Positions 43,869 to 52,700 of a DNA stretch of 64,000 nt are shown one piece after another (the first letter of the stretch is position 1; each line of letters begins with the position of its first letter). The notes beneath the pieces were generated by a model. It saw nothing but the letters and a program-made list of their open reading frames with translations. It did not search any database and was not told where the DNA came from. Made by a program: the position numbers and the translations under genes. This DNA comes from Desulfobacterales bacterium (GTDB lineage: Bacteria; Desulfobacterota; Desulfobacteria; Desulfobacterales; JAIPEE01): assembly GCA_021737275.1 (NCBI GenBank), contig JAIPEE010000005.1, forward strand, positions 1-64,000, given 5' to 3'.

Positions 43869-45293
43869 TTAGCCACCGATTAACTGGAGCGCCAATCTGT
43901 TGATTGAGTTTGCCTGTGCGAGCATTGCTGTTGCAGCCTGTGTCAGAATTGAGTTTCTTGTAAACTCAACCATTTCCATTGCAATATCAGCATCGGAAAT
44001 ACGGGACTCTGCAGCCTGCGTATTTTCAGCCTGGATGGTAAGGTTGGTAATCGTATTTTCCAGACGGTTTGCAATAGCACCAAGGCCGGCACGTTCAGTA
44101 TCTTTAGTGACAATAGCGGTATCAACCTGAGCAAGTGTTTCCTGTGCATCATGCTGAGTAGCAAAAGATATACCATATCCAGTTACTGCTGCCTGGCTGC
44201 TTACTGCTGCCTGAGAGGCTACGGCTGTCTGAGAAGCTACTGATGCCTGAGCTGTTATTGCTGCCGCTGAGAGTACTGCTGCCTGAGAGGCTACTGCTGT
44301 ACCTGCATTAGCAGAAGCACGAGCTGAGAAAGCTGCTATTGCTGCCTGAGAACCCTGAGAGGCTCTTGAGGCAACTGATGTCTGAGCAGTTACTGCTGCC
44401 TGTGAGGCTACTGCTGCCTGTGAGGCTACTGATGCCTGTGAAGCCTGAGAAGCTAAGGAAGCTACAGTACCTACCGCAGCCTGGGAAGATTGAGATGCAA
44501 ATGATGCCTGAGAGGCGACTGCTGCCTGTGAGGCTACTGCTGCTGCTGAGGCGACTGCTGCCTGAGAGGCGACTGCTGCCTGAGAGGCGACTGATGCCGC
44601 TGAGGCTATTGCACCATATGCTACACCGGAGGCAGCTGCTCGTGAGGCTACTGATACCTGAGCAGTTATTGCTGCCGCTGAGGCTACTGCAGCCTGAGAT
44701 GCTTGTGCTGCCTGTGCGGCTACTGATGTCTGGGAAGCGACTGCTGTCTGATCAGCCCATCCAAGATTAACACCCAGCGCTTCAGCTGTCATATTGCCAA
44801 TACTGAGATAGTAGTAATCTTCAGCAGAATCATTTCCTGTACCAAAGTGAATCTTCAAACCGTCGGATTGTGATCCATCCAGAAGTTTCTGGCCGTTAAA
44901 ATCCGTTGCATTGGCAATTCTTGTGATTTCCTTGGCCATTTCATCATACTCAGCGGCCATAATTTCTCGTTGTTCCTGAGTATAAGTACCGGTTGAGGCC
45001 TGTTCTGCCAGTTCCTTCATACGAATGAGTTTCTCATCGATAACCTGAAGGGCACCTTCAGCAGTCTGAATCATGGAAATCGCATCACCGGCGTTTCTGA
45101 TACCCTGGCCGATAACCGCGATATCTGATCTCTGCAGCTCGCGAACCGCGAGACCCGCAGCATCATCTGCCGCTGAGTTAATACGCAGACCGGATGAAAG
45201 TCTCTGAACTGAAGTGGACAGTCTGTCATTAACTGTACCGAGGTTTCTTGCGGCATTGATCGCCATCATGTTGTGATTAATGTAAAGAGCCAT
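43869..45293 (-). CDS. fliC: Flagellin with a hexapeptide-repeat central domain
   Basis: Filament subunit of 474 residues. Residues 1-165 are a standard D0/D1 N-terminus (LSSGLRINSAADDAAGLAV). Residues 372-474 are the D1/D0 C-terminus, ending NRLALQLIGG. Residues 183-371 are almost only Ala, Ser, Gln, Val and Thr in hexads of the type V-A-S-Q-A-A. This replaces the usual D2/D3 domain and is the likely glycosylation target of the neighbouring island. It has a strong ribosome site (AAGGAGGAT), a sigma-28 promoter and a long structured leader. It is single copy in the window. Confidence 0.93.
   Translation of the reverse strand: MALYINHNMMAINAARNLGTVNDRLSTSVQRLSSGLRINSAADDAAGLAVRELQRSDIAVIGQGIRNAGDAISMIQTAEGALQVIDEKLIRMKELAEQASTGTYTQEQREIMAAEYDEMAKEITRIANATDFNGQKLLDGSQSDGLKIHFGTGNDSAEDYYYLSIGNMTAEALGVNLGWADQTAVASQTSVAAQAAQASQAAVASAAAITAQVSVASRAAASGVAYGAIASAASVASQAAVASQAAVASAAAVASQAAVASQASFASQSSQAAVGTVASLASQASQASVASQAAVASQAAVTAQTSVASRASQGSQAAIAAFSARASANAGTAVASQAAVLSAAAITAQASVASQTAVASQAAVSSQAAVTGYGISFATQHDAQETLAQVDTAIVTKDTERAGLGAIANRLENTITNLTIQAENTQAAESRISDADIAMEMVEFTRNSILTQAATAMLAQANSINRLALQLIGG
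44181..44747 (-). repeat. 18-bp coding minisatellite in fliC (V-A-S-Q-A-A hexads)
   Basis: About 28 hexads in near-tandem encode residues 183-371, interrupted by slips of two or three residues (for example around VAYGAIASA and SARASANAG). The DNA unit on the plus strand is close to GAGGCGACTGCTGCCT plus two bases. Codons vary (TCC, TCT, TCA; GCA, GCC), so the repeat is partly selected at protein level. Confidence 0.9.
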
Positions 45294-45317
45294 ATTATTT
45301 ATCCTCCTTGATAAATC

Positions 45318-45369
45318 GGCATTTAGGAATGCCTGTTCTGATGTGATATTTTCCCGGCATCCGTGCCGG
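45318..45369 (-). promoter_or_regulatory. Two hairpins in the flagellin mRNA leader; GGA loop suits CsrA binding
   Basis: In the transcript, CCGGCA-CGGA-TGCCGG (45354-45369) is a perfect 6-bp stem with GGA in its loop, inside ACGGATG, close to the CsrA consensus. GGCATT-CCTA-AATGCC (45318-45333) is a second perfect stem, just before the ribosome site AAGGAGGAT (45302-45309), which itself contains GGA. Confidence 0.65.
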
Positions 45370-45416
45370 AAATTTAATGCTGATTTGGTTTAAATTCTGT
45401 TACAAAATTTTGAACG

Positions 45417-45426
45417 CCACCTCCTT
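45417..45426 (-). promoter_or_regulatory. Orphan Shine-Dalgarno sequence in the flagellin leader
   Basis: AAGGAGGTGG is a near-complete anti-16S match about 120 bases upstream of the fliC start, yet no start codon follows at a useful distance. It may be a ribosome standby site or another GGA site for CsrA. Confidence 0.5.
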
Positions 45427-45457
45427 TTTAAGATATTTATACTTTATGTTAAATAAT

Positions 45458-45484
45458 ATATCGGTTATGCCATTAAAAACTTTA
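45458..45484 (-). promoter_or_regulatory. Sigma-28 (FliA) promoter of flagellin
   Basis: On the minus strand TAAAGTTT (45477-45484), exactly 11 bp, then ACCGATAT (45458-45465). This differs from the consensus TAAAGTTT-N11-GCCGATAA at two positions only. Confidence 0.85.
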
Positions 45485-45495
45485 GAAAAAAGTGT

Positions 45496-45642
45496 AACAA
45501 CTTCATAAAAAATCCAATTGAGCGCAAAGCTTCACTACGTGTCTTCGTTATGCTTCATTTCGCTGTCATTTCAACGTACAACAAGTACGCCTTATGACGC
45601 GAAACTCGCAAGCCTTGAACTTAGAGCTTTTATAAAGTTGTT
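45496..45642. repeat. 147-bp hairpin-forming repeat element upstream of the flagellin promoter
   Basis: AACAACTTCATAAAA (45496-45510) is mirrored by TTTTATAAAGTTGTT (45628-45642), one mismatch. Inside, TTTCGCTGTCA pairs with TGACGCGAAA, and at the centre CGTAC-AACAA-GTACG (45575-45589) forms the tip. No ORF. It looks like a dispersed intergenic hairpin element. Confidence 0.6.
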
Positions 45643-46015
45643 GATGGGTTAAATCTAATTCTTCGGAGACACTAATATATTAAATTTAATCTTATATATC
45701 GGTTAGTTAGAGTTCTATTATTAAGCAAAAAACCAGTTTAGTTCAAAAATTTGTTTTTTAATCCGAACAAAATCAATCACAAGCCTGGAACTCGAAACAA
45801 AATCTTAATTTTTTGAAATACCCTGAGATGATTTAATATCAAAATATCAATTATTTATAACTTTATTTTCTATATTTCAATAAGTTAAAAGGTTAAATAA
45901 ATATCATAATTTTTTAGTAATTTGCGCAAAACGAAAATAAAACATTCATATATTATAGTTCGAAGGCTCGGGTTTTGAAATAATTTTCAGATTTTTAATT
46001 TTTTTTTAAAAAAAT
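45643..46015. other. AT-rich intergenic stretch with no gene seen
   Basis: No ORF with a ribosome site, no clear hairpin and no promoter that I can support in this interval between the repeat element and the flaG promoter candidate. Confidence 0.5.
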
Positions 46016-46043
46016 TAAAGTTTTAAGATACTGTTTCCGATTA
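46016..46043 (+). promoter_or_regulatory. Candidate sigma-28 promoter of flaG
   Basis: TAAAGTTT, 12 bp, TCCGATTA. The spacer is one base longer than ideal. It is about 180 bp upstream of the flaG start. Confidence 0.4.
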
Positions 46044-46128
46044 TAATAATAGAGAAATGTTTAGAATAAATGCTATCTGGATTTAAGGCACTGAAAATAT
46101 TCTAAATATGTAAACTTAAATAAATTCT

Positions 46129-46176
46129 GACATTATGTCTGAACAATAATGACAATAATAAATCGGACATTATGTC
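46129..46176 (+). promoter_or_regulatory. Paired GACATTATGTC palindromes before flaG
   Basis: GACAT-T-ATGTC occurs at 46129-46139 and 46166-46176, 37 bp apart, each followed by TGA. Two identical short palindromes before a gene suggest a repressor or activator operator. Confidence 0.45.
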
Positions 46177-46223
46177 TGATAGTTCATGCCCTTAATGCAT
46201 GGAAGCAAGGGGGAAGAAACAAT

Positions 46224-46733
46224 ATGGAACCTTTAAACTCAATTAAAAGTGTAGAAATTAAAACACCTGAAATTAAGCAGCCTGAATTAGAGCTGCAAAA
46301 AATTAAGGTTGTTGTGGATCAGTCTAAAATATCCGCTAACAATCCGGTAGATCTTGTAAAGATTAGTACAGACTCTCTTAATCCCATATCTGAAACATCC
46401 TCAAACGATCTTATTGCTGCAAAAAACCCTGGAAAAGATTATGAAATCCATAAAAATGGTGAAGTTGCTGCCGCTAAAACAAGAGAATTTATAAAAGAGA
46501 CGACAGAAGAGCCCAATAAAAAAATCGAAAAAATGGCTGAAGCCATTAATGATTATCTTATAGCCTCTGACTGGAGTGTCAAAATTATGATTCATGAAGA
46601 GACTAATCAGACGATTGTTCAGATTGTTTCAAATGAAGGGAAAGTTTTGAAGCAGCTTCCGCCTGATGAACTTATTAATCTCGCTCAAAAAATGATTGAA
46701 TTTGCGGGTATGCTTGTGGATAAAAAAGTGTAA
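46224..46733 (+). CDS. flaG: FlaG-family flagellar protein
   Basis: A 169-residue protein. The last 70 residues are the FlaG domain (AEAINDYLIASDWSVKIMIH, then TIVQIVSNEGKVLKQLPPDELINL), found next to flagellin genes and linked to filament length. The first 95 residues are variable and low in structure. ATG 46224 is chosen because AGGGGGA lies 9 bp upstream; the longer frame from 46149 has no ribosome site. It is divergent from fliC. Confidence 0.88.
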   Translation: MEPLNSIKSVEIKTPEIKQPELELQKIKVVVDQSKISANNPVDLVKISTDSLNPISETSSNDLIAAKNPGKDYEIHKNGEVAAAKTREFIKETTEEPNKKIEKMAEAINDYLIASDWSVKIMIHEETNQTIVQIVSNEGKVLKQLPPDELINLAQKMIEFAGMLVDKKV

Positions 46734-46884
46734 TTTTGTAACCGTTCTCCTGTTTAATCTCTTCACAAAAAAAAGCAATAGATTTAGGATCTTGAGACAG
46801 GTTTGAAACTTCTACCGTATTTTGTTTTTCCCGTAACTTTTTTTGGTTTCCGCCTTACCCCTCACACCTGGCGCCTTACTGCTT

Positions 46885-46915
46885 TTCACTCATCGATCAG
46901 AACTCAGTACTTATA
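46885..46915. repeat. Short ACTCATCGATCAGAACTCAGTACTT repeat remnant (three words)
   Basis: The words CACTCATC, AGAACTCAG and TACTTATAA match the reverse form of the repeat at 43656-43725. It lies in the convergent gap between flaG and fliW. Confidence 0.5.
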
Positions 46916-46919
46916 ATTC

Positions 46920-47378
46920 TTAACCAACTGCCTGTGTCGGGCTCTCCTCCGGATCGTACATCCGATGCTGATGTGAATAAGGGCTATTTTGGATAATCAG
47001 CTGTACAGCTTCCTGCCTTTTTAAGTTTATTACCAGGGGAGCAATGAGGTTGGCCGTCATGTTTTCCGGTCGTCCATCGGTAGTATTGACAAGCACATAA
47101 AGCTCAAGATCATTTGTCGTGTCACCATCCCATGCCATTTCCCTAAGCACCGGTTGAAGATCAACTTTGTAGTCCGGTTTAAACATATAGGGATTTAGAA
47201 TAACAAATGCCAATCCAGGCGCATCAACACTCTGAAACCAGTAAAACGGCCTGGTTTTAATCCTGTCCAGAAGAATAAATCTGCGCCTCCCGGGAAACCC
47301 GAGGATATCTGATGTCAACTTTATAATCTTGTCTTCACCAACCTCAATTGTTCCGAATTGTGTATTTTCAATCCTCAT
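46920..47378 (-). CDS. fliW: Flagellar assembly factor FliW
   Basis: FliW binds free flagellin and, when released, binds CsrA and relieves its repression of flagellin mRNA. The N-terminal [32 protein letters not shown] and [19 protein letters not shown] are the family blocks; [19 protein letters not shown] is near the C-terminus. Length 152 is normal. Its ATG overlaps the end of csrA by 11 bp, so the two are translationally coupled. Confidence 0.93.
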   Translation of the reverse strand: MRIENTQFGTIEVGEDKIIKLTSDILGFPGRRRFILLDRIKTRPFYWFQSVDAPGLAFVILNPYMFKPDYKVDLQPVLREMAWDGDTTNDLELYVLVNTTDGRPENMTANLIAPLVINLKRQEAVQLIIQNSPYSHQHRMYDPEESPTQAVG

Positions 47379-47631
47379 CCTGTTTATTCTCCTTTAATGC
47401 TTTTTCTCTCAGGAAGATTGCTGCCCGGGCCAACGCTTCTTCAGCAGCACCCTGTGCCGCCTGAATATTCTGCTCCTGAATACGCTGATAAATCTCGTTC
47501 CTGTAAATTCTTATATCATTCGGCGCCTGAATTCCTATTCTTACAGCGCCCTTACTTACCTCTACGACATTGATGATGATATCATCACCAATATTAATTC
47601 CTTCTCCGACTTTCCTTGTCAGGACTAGCAT
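47368..47631 (-). CDS. csrA: Carbon storage/flagellin translation regulator CsrA
   Basis: RNA-binding repressor that recognises GGA motifs in mRNA leaders. [18 protein letters not shown] opens the five-strand fold, and [26 protein letters not shown] holds the RNA-binding residues. At 87 residues it is longer than the usual 60-75, with an Ala- and Lys-rich tail after residue 58. It is paired with fliW. The flagellin leader holds a candidate binding hairpin at 45354-45369. GGGAGG precedes the ATG. Confidence 0.93.
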   Translation of the reverse strand: MLVLTRKVGEGINIGDDIIINVVEVSKGAVRIGIQAPNDIRIYRNEIYQRIQEQNIQAAQGAAEEALARAAIFLREKALKENKQDED

Positions 47632-48011
47632 GGGGCCCTCCCTGGCTCTTCTGAATATTTCATAAAAGCTATTGATACGAATTAATTGACGAGGTGCTTA
47701 GAGTACTAGTAACAACTTAACTGGAACTAATTATTCTTGCTTTTGTTTACCCCACATTCAATTGTCTATCAATACCTTTTACCCTCCGGGCGAGCCATCT
47801 TAGCTTCATTCACTTTGTTATAAAATGTTCGCAGTGGACAACCACAGCTTCACAATTTATGCCTTATGCCTGAAGCCAACCCGGCTCGTGAAATATCCAT
47901 AAATATGCTTAATCAACTCTTTCAGATAATTTTCTCAATTATTGTGTCTGATCCGTTTTTTTAATCCTCGAAATATGTATATCGTCAGCTTACAGTAAAA
48001 ATTTAATTTAA
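47632..48011. other. Intergenic gap between flgL and csrA, no gene seen
   Basis: 380 bp without a supported ORF. It must hold the flgL transcript end or a csrA promoter, but no clear consensus site or hairpin was identified. Confidence 0.5.
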
Positions 48012-49625
48012 TTACATATAATTCACAAGACTAAGCTGCATAATCTTGGCTGTTGAAGACAGGGCAGCCTGGTATGCCATATCCATGGACTGTAATTGAG
48101 TTATGGCATCTACAATATCCGTATCTTCCAATTCTGTTGTTCTTCCGATAAAGGTTGCACGCGTCTCTGAAATAATATTTTCCCTGATTGTCAATCTGTT
48201 CTTCTTGGATCCGATTTCGGATATTTCCTGCACCATATGCTTCAGGTGTGATTCCAGTTTATGCATTGCCCTGCCGATACCGATTCTGTCATTTGTTTCC
48301 ATGGCTTCTTTAAGTTCAATCATGGTATCAAACATGCCCCACTTTACTTCATGATTTCCTGTTGGCGATGCCAGTGAATCCTCCAGTGGGTCAAAACCTA
48401 AATCAGTTGCAAGCTGAGAAGCGTCGGACCATAAAATCTGAACCTGCTCCAATTCCGTACCGCCGCCCTCTTCTATTGTGAATCTTTGCGTATCTGAATT
48501 ATATGACACATTATAATCGATTCCATTCGGGGATGCAGCCCGCATAGCCGTTTCCATATCATCAGCCAGTATCTGAAGCTCTGCGGCTGTTGTATATGTT
48601 CCTGCACTTAAAGTAGCCATAACGGTTTGTGCGACACCATCAACAGTTTCAATATACTGAAAGGTATCATTTGTACCGCCGGTTATTGTTACAGGACCTG
48701 TCACTGTATTGTCACTGACGATGCCATCCCTTACATCCTCAGTCAGATCAAATCCTATGATCGGAGCCACACTGTAATCGGAATTTGTACCGGTTGCCCA
48801 GAGCAGTTCAACATGAGTATTGGCCACTGAACCATCATCCTGTATTGTCACCCTGCCGGTCTCACTATCATAATCAACAGCATAATTGACACGGTTGCCT
48901 GAAGCTGCAGATACGGTATTCATGGCATTTTGGATTGCCACGGTCAGTGTTTCAACGGTATAGTCACCATCAGGAATAACGGCTGTGAGCTCTTCAGTCG
49001 CAACCCCATTCCGGTACTCAATAAAATCAATCATATTGTTTGATTCATCAATTAAAATTTCATCATCCCAGAAAACAGACTCACCATCGTGCCCGACTGA
49101 CACTAGCGTTTCCTGTTCAGCTTTAATCGAAAATCCAATATGATTCCCGGCATAATTAACTTCGGTCGGATGAGTCTTGTCATCGGTAACAAATGGCTGC
49201 GTATCTGTTTTTGTTCCTGAAAAGACATATTGCCCGTTGACCTTTGAATTGCTCAGCGTAATCATCTGAATAAGAAGACTGTTAACTGTTTTAGCGGCAT
49301 CTTCACGTTGATCTGCCGTCATGGTATCATTTGACATCTGGAGTGCGAGTGTCTTAGCTTCTGTAAGCTGGTCGCTAATTGTGGAAAGAGCTGTTTCACC
49401 TGCATTAAGCCACGCGTTACCCATTGAAATATTCCGGTCAAGTTGATCAAGGCTTGAAATAGTTGACCGAAGATTCATCACCTGGGTGAGGCCCACCGGA
49501 TCGTCTGAAAGAGAATTGAGCTTTTTACCCGTTGTAATCTGCTCATTTAAAGTGGCCAAATTTGTTGTCAGGTTTCCCAAACGATATTGTGATGCATCAA
49601 AAATCATTTTCTGGCCTATACGCAT
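48012..49625 (-). CDS. flgL: Hook-filament junction protein FlgL (HAP3), enlarged
   Basis: Joins FlgK to the filament. The N-terminal RIGQKMIFDASQYRLGNL with TGKKLNSLSDDPVGLTQVM and the C-terminal AITQLQSMDMAYQAALSSTAKIMQLSLVNYM are standard. At 537 residues it exceeds the usual 300-400. The middle has two related modules (TLTVAIQNAMNTVSAASGNR and ELQILADDMETAMRAASPNG, each followed by a beta pair and an LW-[ST]-D/G motif). ATG 49625 has AGGAG 8 bp upstream; the frame extends 14 codons further without support. Confidence 0.9.
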   Translation of the reverse strand: MRIGQKMIFDASQYRLGNLTTNLATLNEQITTGKKLNSLSDDPVGLTQVMNLRSTISSLDQLDRNISMGNAWLNAGETALSTISDQLTEAKTLALQMSNDTMTADQREDAAKTVNSLLIQMITLSNSKVNGQYVFSGTKTDTQPFVTDDKTHPTEVNYAGNHIGFSIKAEQETLVSVGHDGESVFWDDEILIDESNNMIDFIEYRNGVATEELTAVIPDGDYTVETLTVAIQNAMNTVSAASGNRVNYAVDYDSETGRVTIQDDGSVANTHVELLWATGTNSDYSVAPIIGFDLTEDVRDGIVSDNTVTGPVTITGGTNDTFQYIETVDGVAQTVMATLSAGTYTTAAELQILADDMETAMRAASPNGIDYNVSYNSDTQRFTIEEGGGTELEQVQILWSDASQLATDLGFDPLEDSLASPTGNHEVKWGMFDTMIELKEAMETNDRIGIGRAMHKLESHLKHMVQEISEIGSKKNRLTIRENIISETRATFIGRTTELEDTDIVDAITQLQSMDMAYQAALSSTAKIMQLSLVNYM

Positions 49626-49711
49626 TTTAATTTCTCCTCTGTAATACTTTTGCAATATTCTAAACAAAAGTATCGCTCAGTGATTTATGAGCAGATCACC
49701 GACTGCTAAAA

Positions 49712-52700
49712 TTATCTTAAACCTATCAATGTACCCATCATCTCATCTGCTACAGTAATCAACTTGGCTGCAACAGAATATGCGTGCTGATATTTCATGA
49801 GGTTAATCATCTCCTCATCAAGATTTACAGAAGATATGGCATCACGCTGTTCCTGAATTTTATTAACCAGCACCTGGCTGAATTCCATACTTCTTGTATT
49901 ACTGTCCACTCTCACACCAAGAGAACCGATCATTCTTCTGTAGTAACCTTCGATGGTTGAACTGACAACATTAGACTCGGCTTCTTCCATACGGGTAAAA
50001 GTCCACTGAGCTGCATCATAAGAAAGGTTCTGAACATCGGCAATGGCAATCGCATTGCTGTTATCGCCCACACCGAAGGTGCCGTCATCCGCATTGATTT
50101 TTGCCGCTGCAATATATTTTGCAATGGCCATAACTTCATTAACACCCATACCTCCAGCGTTACTTCCGGTAAAAAAAGTATTAATTCCCAATGCCGCCAT
50201 CAGGCCTGAATCATTTCCTTCCGTATCTGAAAATCCATACAGGTAACTGGATGAGTCTTGTGAAAAATTCAGCGTATTGTTTACGGTTGTCAGGGAAATG
50301 CCGGTCAGACCGGCATCGACCATTGCCCTGTCAAACTGTTCCTTAAAAGAATCAAGGGTCCAGTGATAGTCGGAAAGCGTTTCCAGAGACGGCGAACCAC
50401 CATCAGATGTTGAGATAGTAAATACATCGCCTTCTATAAAAGTTCCGCTGGTAAAGTTAATCTCCATGCCGTCGAGTTCTGTCGGAACCCTGCCGGTTGA
50501 CTCAATCGTAAAGGTCCCACTGATAAGCCGGTTTGACCATGACACTTCAATATCATCGGTATCTATTTCTCCACCGGACACAACTGTAAATTTATATGTA
50601 TCGAGAATACTGTTTCCTGTCCCTGTTACCTGTGCATTCAGATTGTCTGCCGCGCCGGAGGTGTTTGTATTCACAACAAATGTATTGCCGGCTACAAGAT
50701 CACCGGCTGCTATATCAAATGTAAGGCCATCGGCACTAAATGCTGCATCTGTCTCATCCACAACAATCGTACCGGTTGTGCCGGTTGTATCTCCGTTTAC
50801 ATCAAACTTTTCCCAGGTAATAATACCGTCTGATCCAAACAGCGTGGATGTGGTTGATGAATTATCCGTTACGCCGGTATCTGAATCAAGTAATGTATTT
50901 GATGGTCCCGGCAAACCGGTGCCGGTGCCGGTGCTTACAACAAGTGTCGCCAGTGTTCCGCCGCCTGCATTATCATCTGCAAAGTTTGTAATTTCTATGG
51001 GTGTCTCATCAGCATCTTTCAAAATTGTGACGGACGTATTATTGTTCGTGACCGTATATCCGGCACCAAGTGCAGCATCAATCCGGGCCTGAAGGGCTGC
51101 AGCAAACTCAGCATCCGTATCATCCCCGACACCTACGGTATAAGAAACGCCGGTTCCATCGATATCAAATGATATCTCATCACCGGCATCAAATCCGGTA
51201 TAAGCACCGCTACCACCAAGCGTTATGATGGATTTACCTGTCGCAGCAGGGGTACCGCCTGCAACACTGAACAACCCGCCTGCAGCACCGGCAATATCTG
51301 ACTCAATGGTATAATCGGGATCAAGGTAAAGCGTAACGGTGCCGGTTAAAACAGCACTGTCAGTCGCACCACCCTGTGTAAGGACAGTACCTCCAAAAGT
51401 AATTGTTCTGTCGGCTTCGACAACTGCTGCAGCAAGTACGTCTTCATTACCACCTTCAGCAATGGACACCGGTGTTATCGCTGCACCATCCAGGGTCGTT
51501 GTTCCTGCCTCCTGGATATGAACATCGGCTGTTGCGGAAACGCCACTGTTATCATCCCTCAGATTATTGATTGCCAGGTCGGAACCACCAATTTTGCTGA
51601 TGGTAACCCTGTTATTGGTTGAATCGAGACGGAAGGAATAACCTGCCGCTGATAATGTATCACTAAGATCGCCAAAAGAAATTGTTCTGGCCCCATCATC
51701 CTCCGCAGCGACTAACGCATCCTCATTGCCGCCTTCCGTCAGGGAAACCGGTGTAACCGCACCGCCGTCAAGTGTTGTTTTGCCTGTCTCCTGTATATGG
51801 ACATCTGCTGTTGCGGCCGTACCACCATTATTGTCTCTGAGATTGTCCACCGCAAAGTCTGCTGCGCCGCTTCGGCTGATGACAACCCTGTCATTTGCCG
51901 TATCCAGTCGGAAAGTATACCCTGCAGCCGTCAATGCATCAGCGCTTGTTCCGGCTGTCAATTCAGCATACAGATTTTGTGAATCTTCTGCTGCAGTGTT
52001 ACCTTTTATAAAATCAACGGTAATACCATTTGTTCCGGCATTATCGTCGGCGAGTTCGAAAGAGACCGTGTCCCCTGCCGCAGTGGCGCCAAAGTTTCCA
52101 ATTGCGGCTGCTGCATTATCAGTATAATTCACACTTTCAATTGTGATGCTTAAATCTGAAGCACTATCAAGCGATAGCCCGTTTATGGATAAATCCGTAT
52201 TATCATTAACCGTATTAATATTATCAACAGCATCCTGAAGTGCTGTCTGAAAATTCTGATATGTGCTGAGTTCGGAATCGCCAATCAGAAAGCTGAGTGC
52301 CTGTGTCTGCGTTCCGACCCTGAGTGTAAAGCCAACCTCATCACCCTCACTGCCGTCTAAACCGGTCTTTGAAATATTATAAAACGCTTCAGTTTCTCCT
52401 GTCAGTTTATTAAAAAGGTTCCGGGCATCTTCTGCTGCAGTGGCGCCTCTGGTAAAATTTACCGTAATACCATTCGTTCCGGCATTGTCATCTGAGAGTT
52501 CAAAAAAGACCCTGTCACCTTCTGCACTCCCGCCAAAATTACCAACGGCAATCGTTGCATTATCCTGAAATGAAAAATCTTCAATTCCAATGTTTTGACC
52601 ACGGGTACTGGTAAGACTCAAAGCCGCTCCTGAACCGGTTATCGAAACATCAGTATCACTGTTTGCAACATTAATTGCATTAACGGCTGTTTCCAGGGCA

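Noticed and set aside
44181-44747. CRISPR-like array
   Set aside because: The units are contiguous 18-bp coding repeats without spacers and translate as flagellin hexads.
44339-44770. Plus-strand ORF with repeated LLPVRLL residues opposite the flagellin repeats
   Set aside because: It is the antisense shadow of the 18-bp flagellin repeat, has no ribosome site and an implausible composition.
46149-46223. Longer N-terminus for flaG from 46149
   Set aside because: It runs through the GACATTATGTC palindromes and the ribosome site, which belong to the ATG at 46224.
50466-52127. Long plus-strand ORFs opposite flgK (208 and 133 residues)
   Set aside because: They lie wholly inside the intact flgK frame, are Ser/Val/Pro-rich shadows of its repeats, and have no upstream ribosome site.
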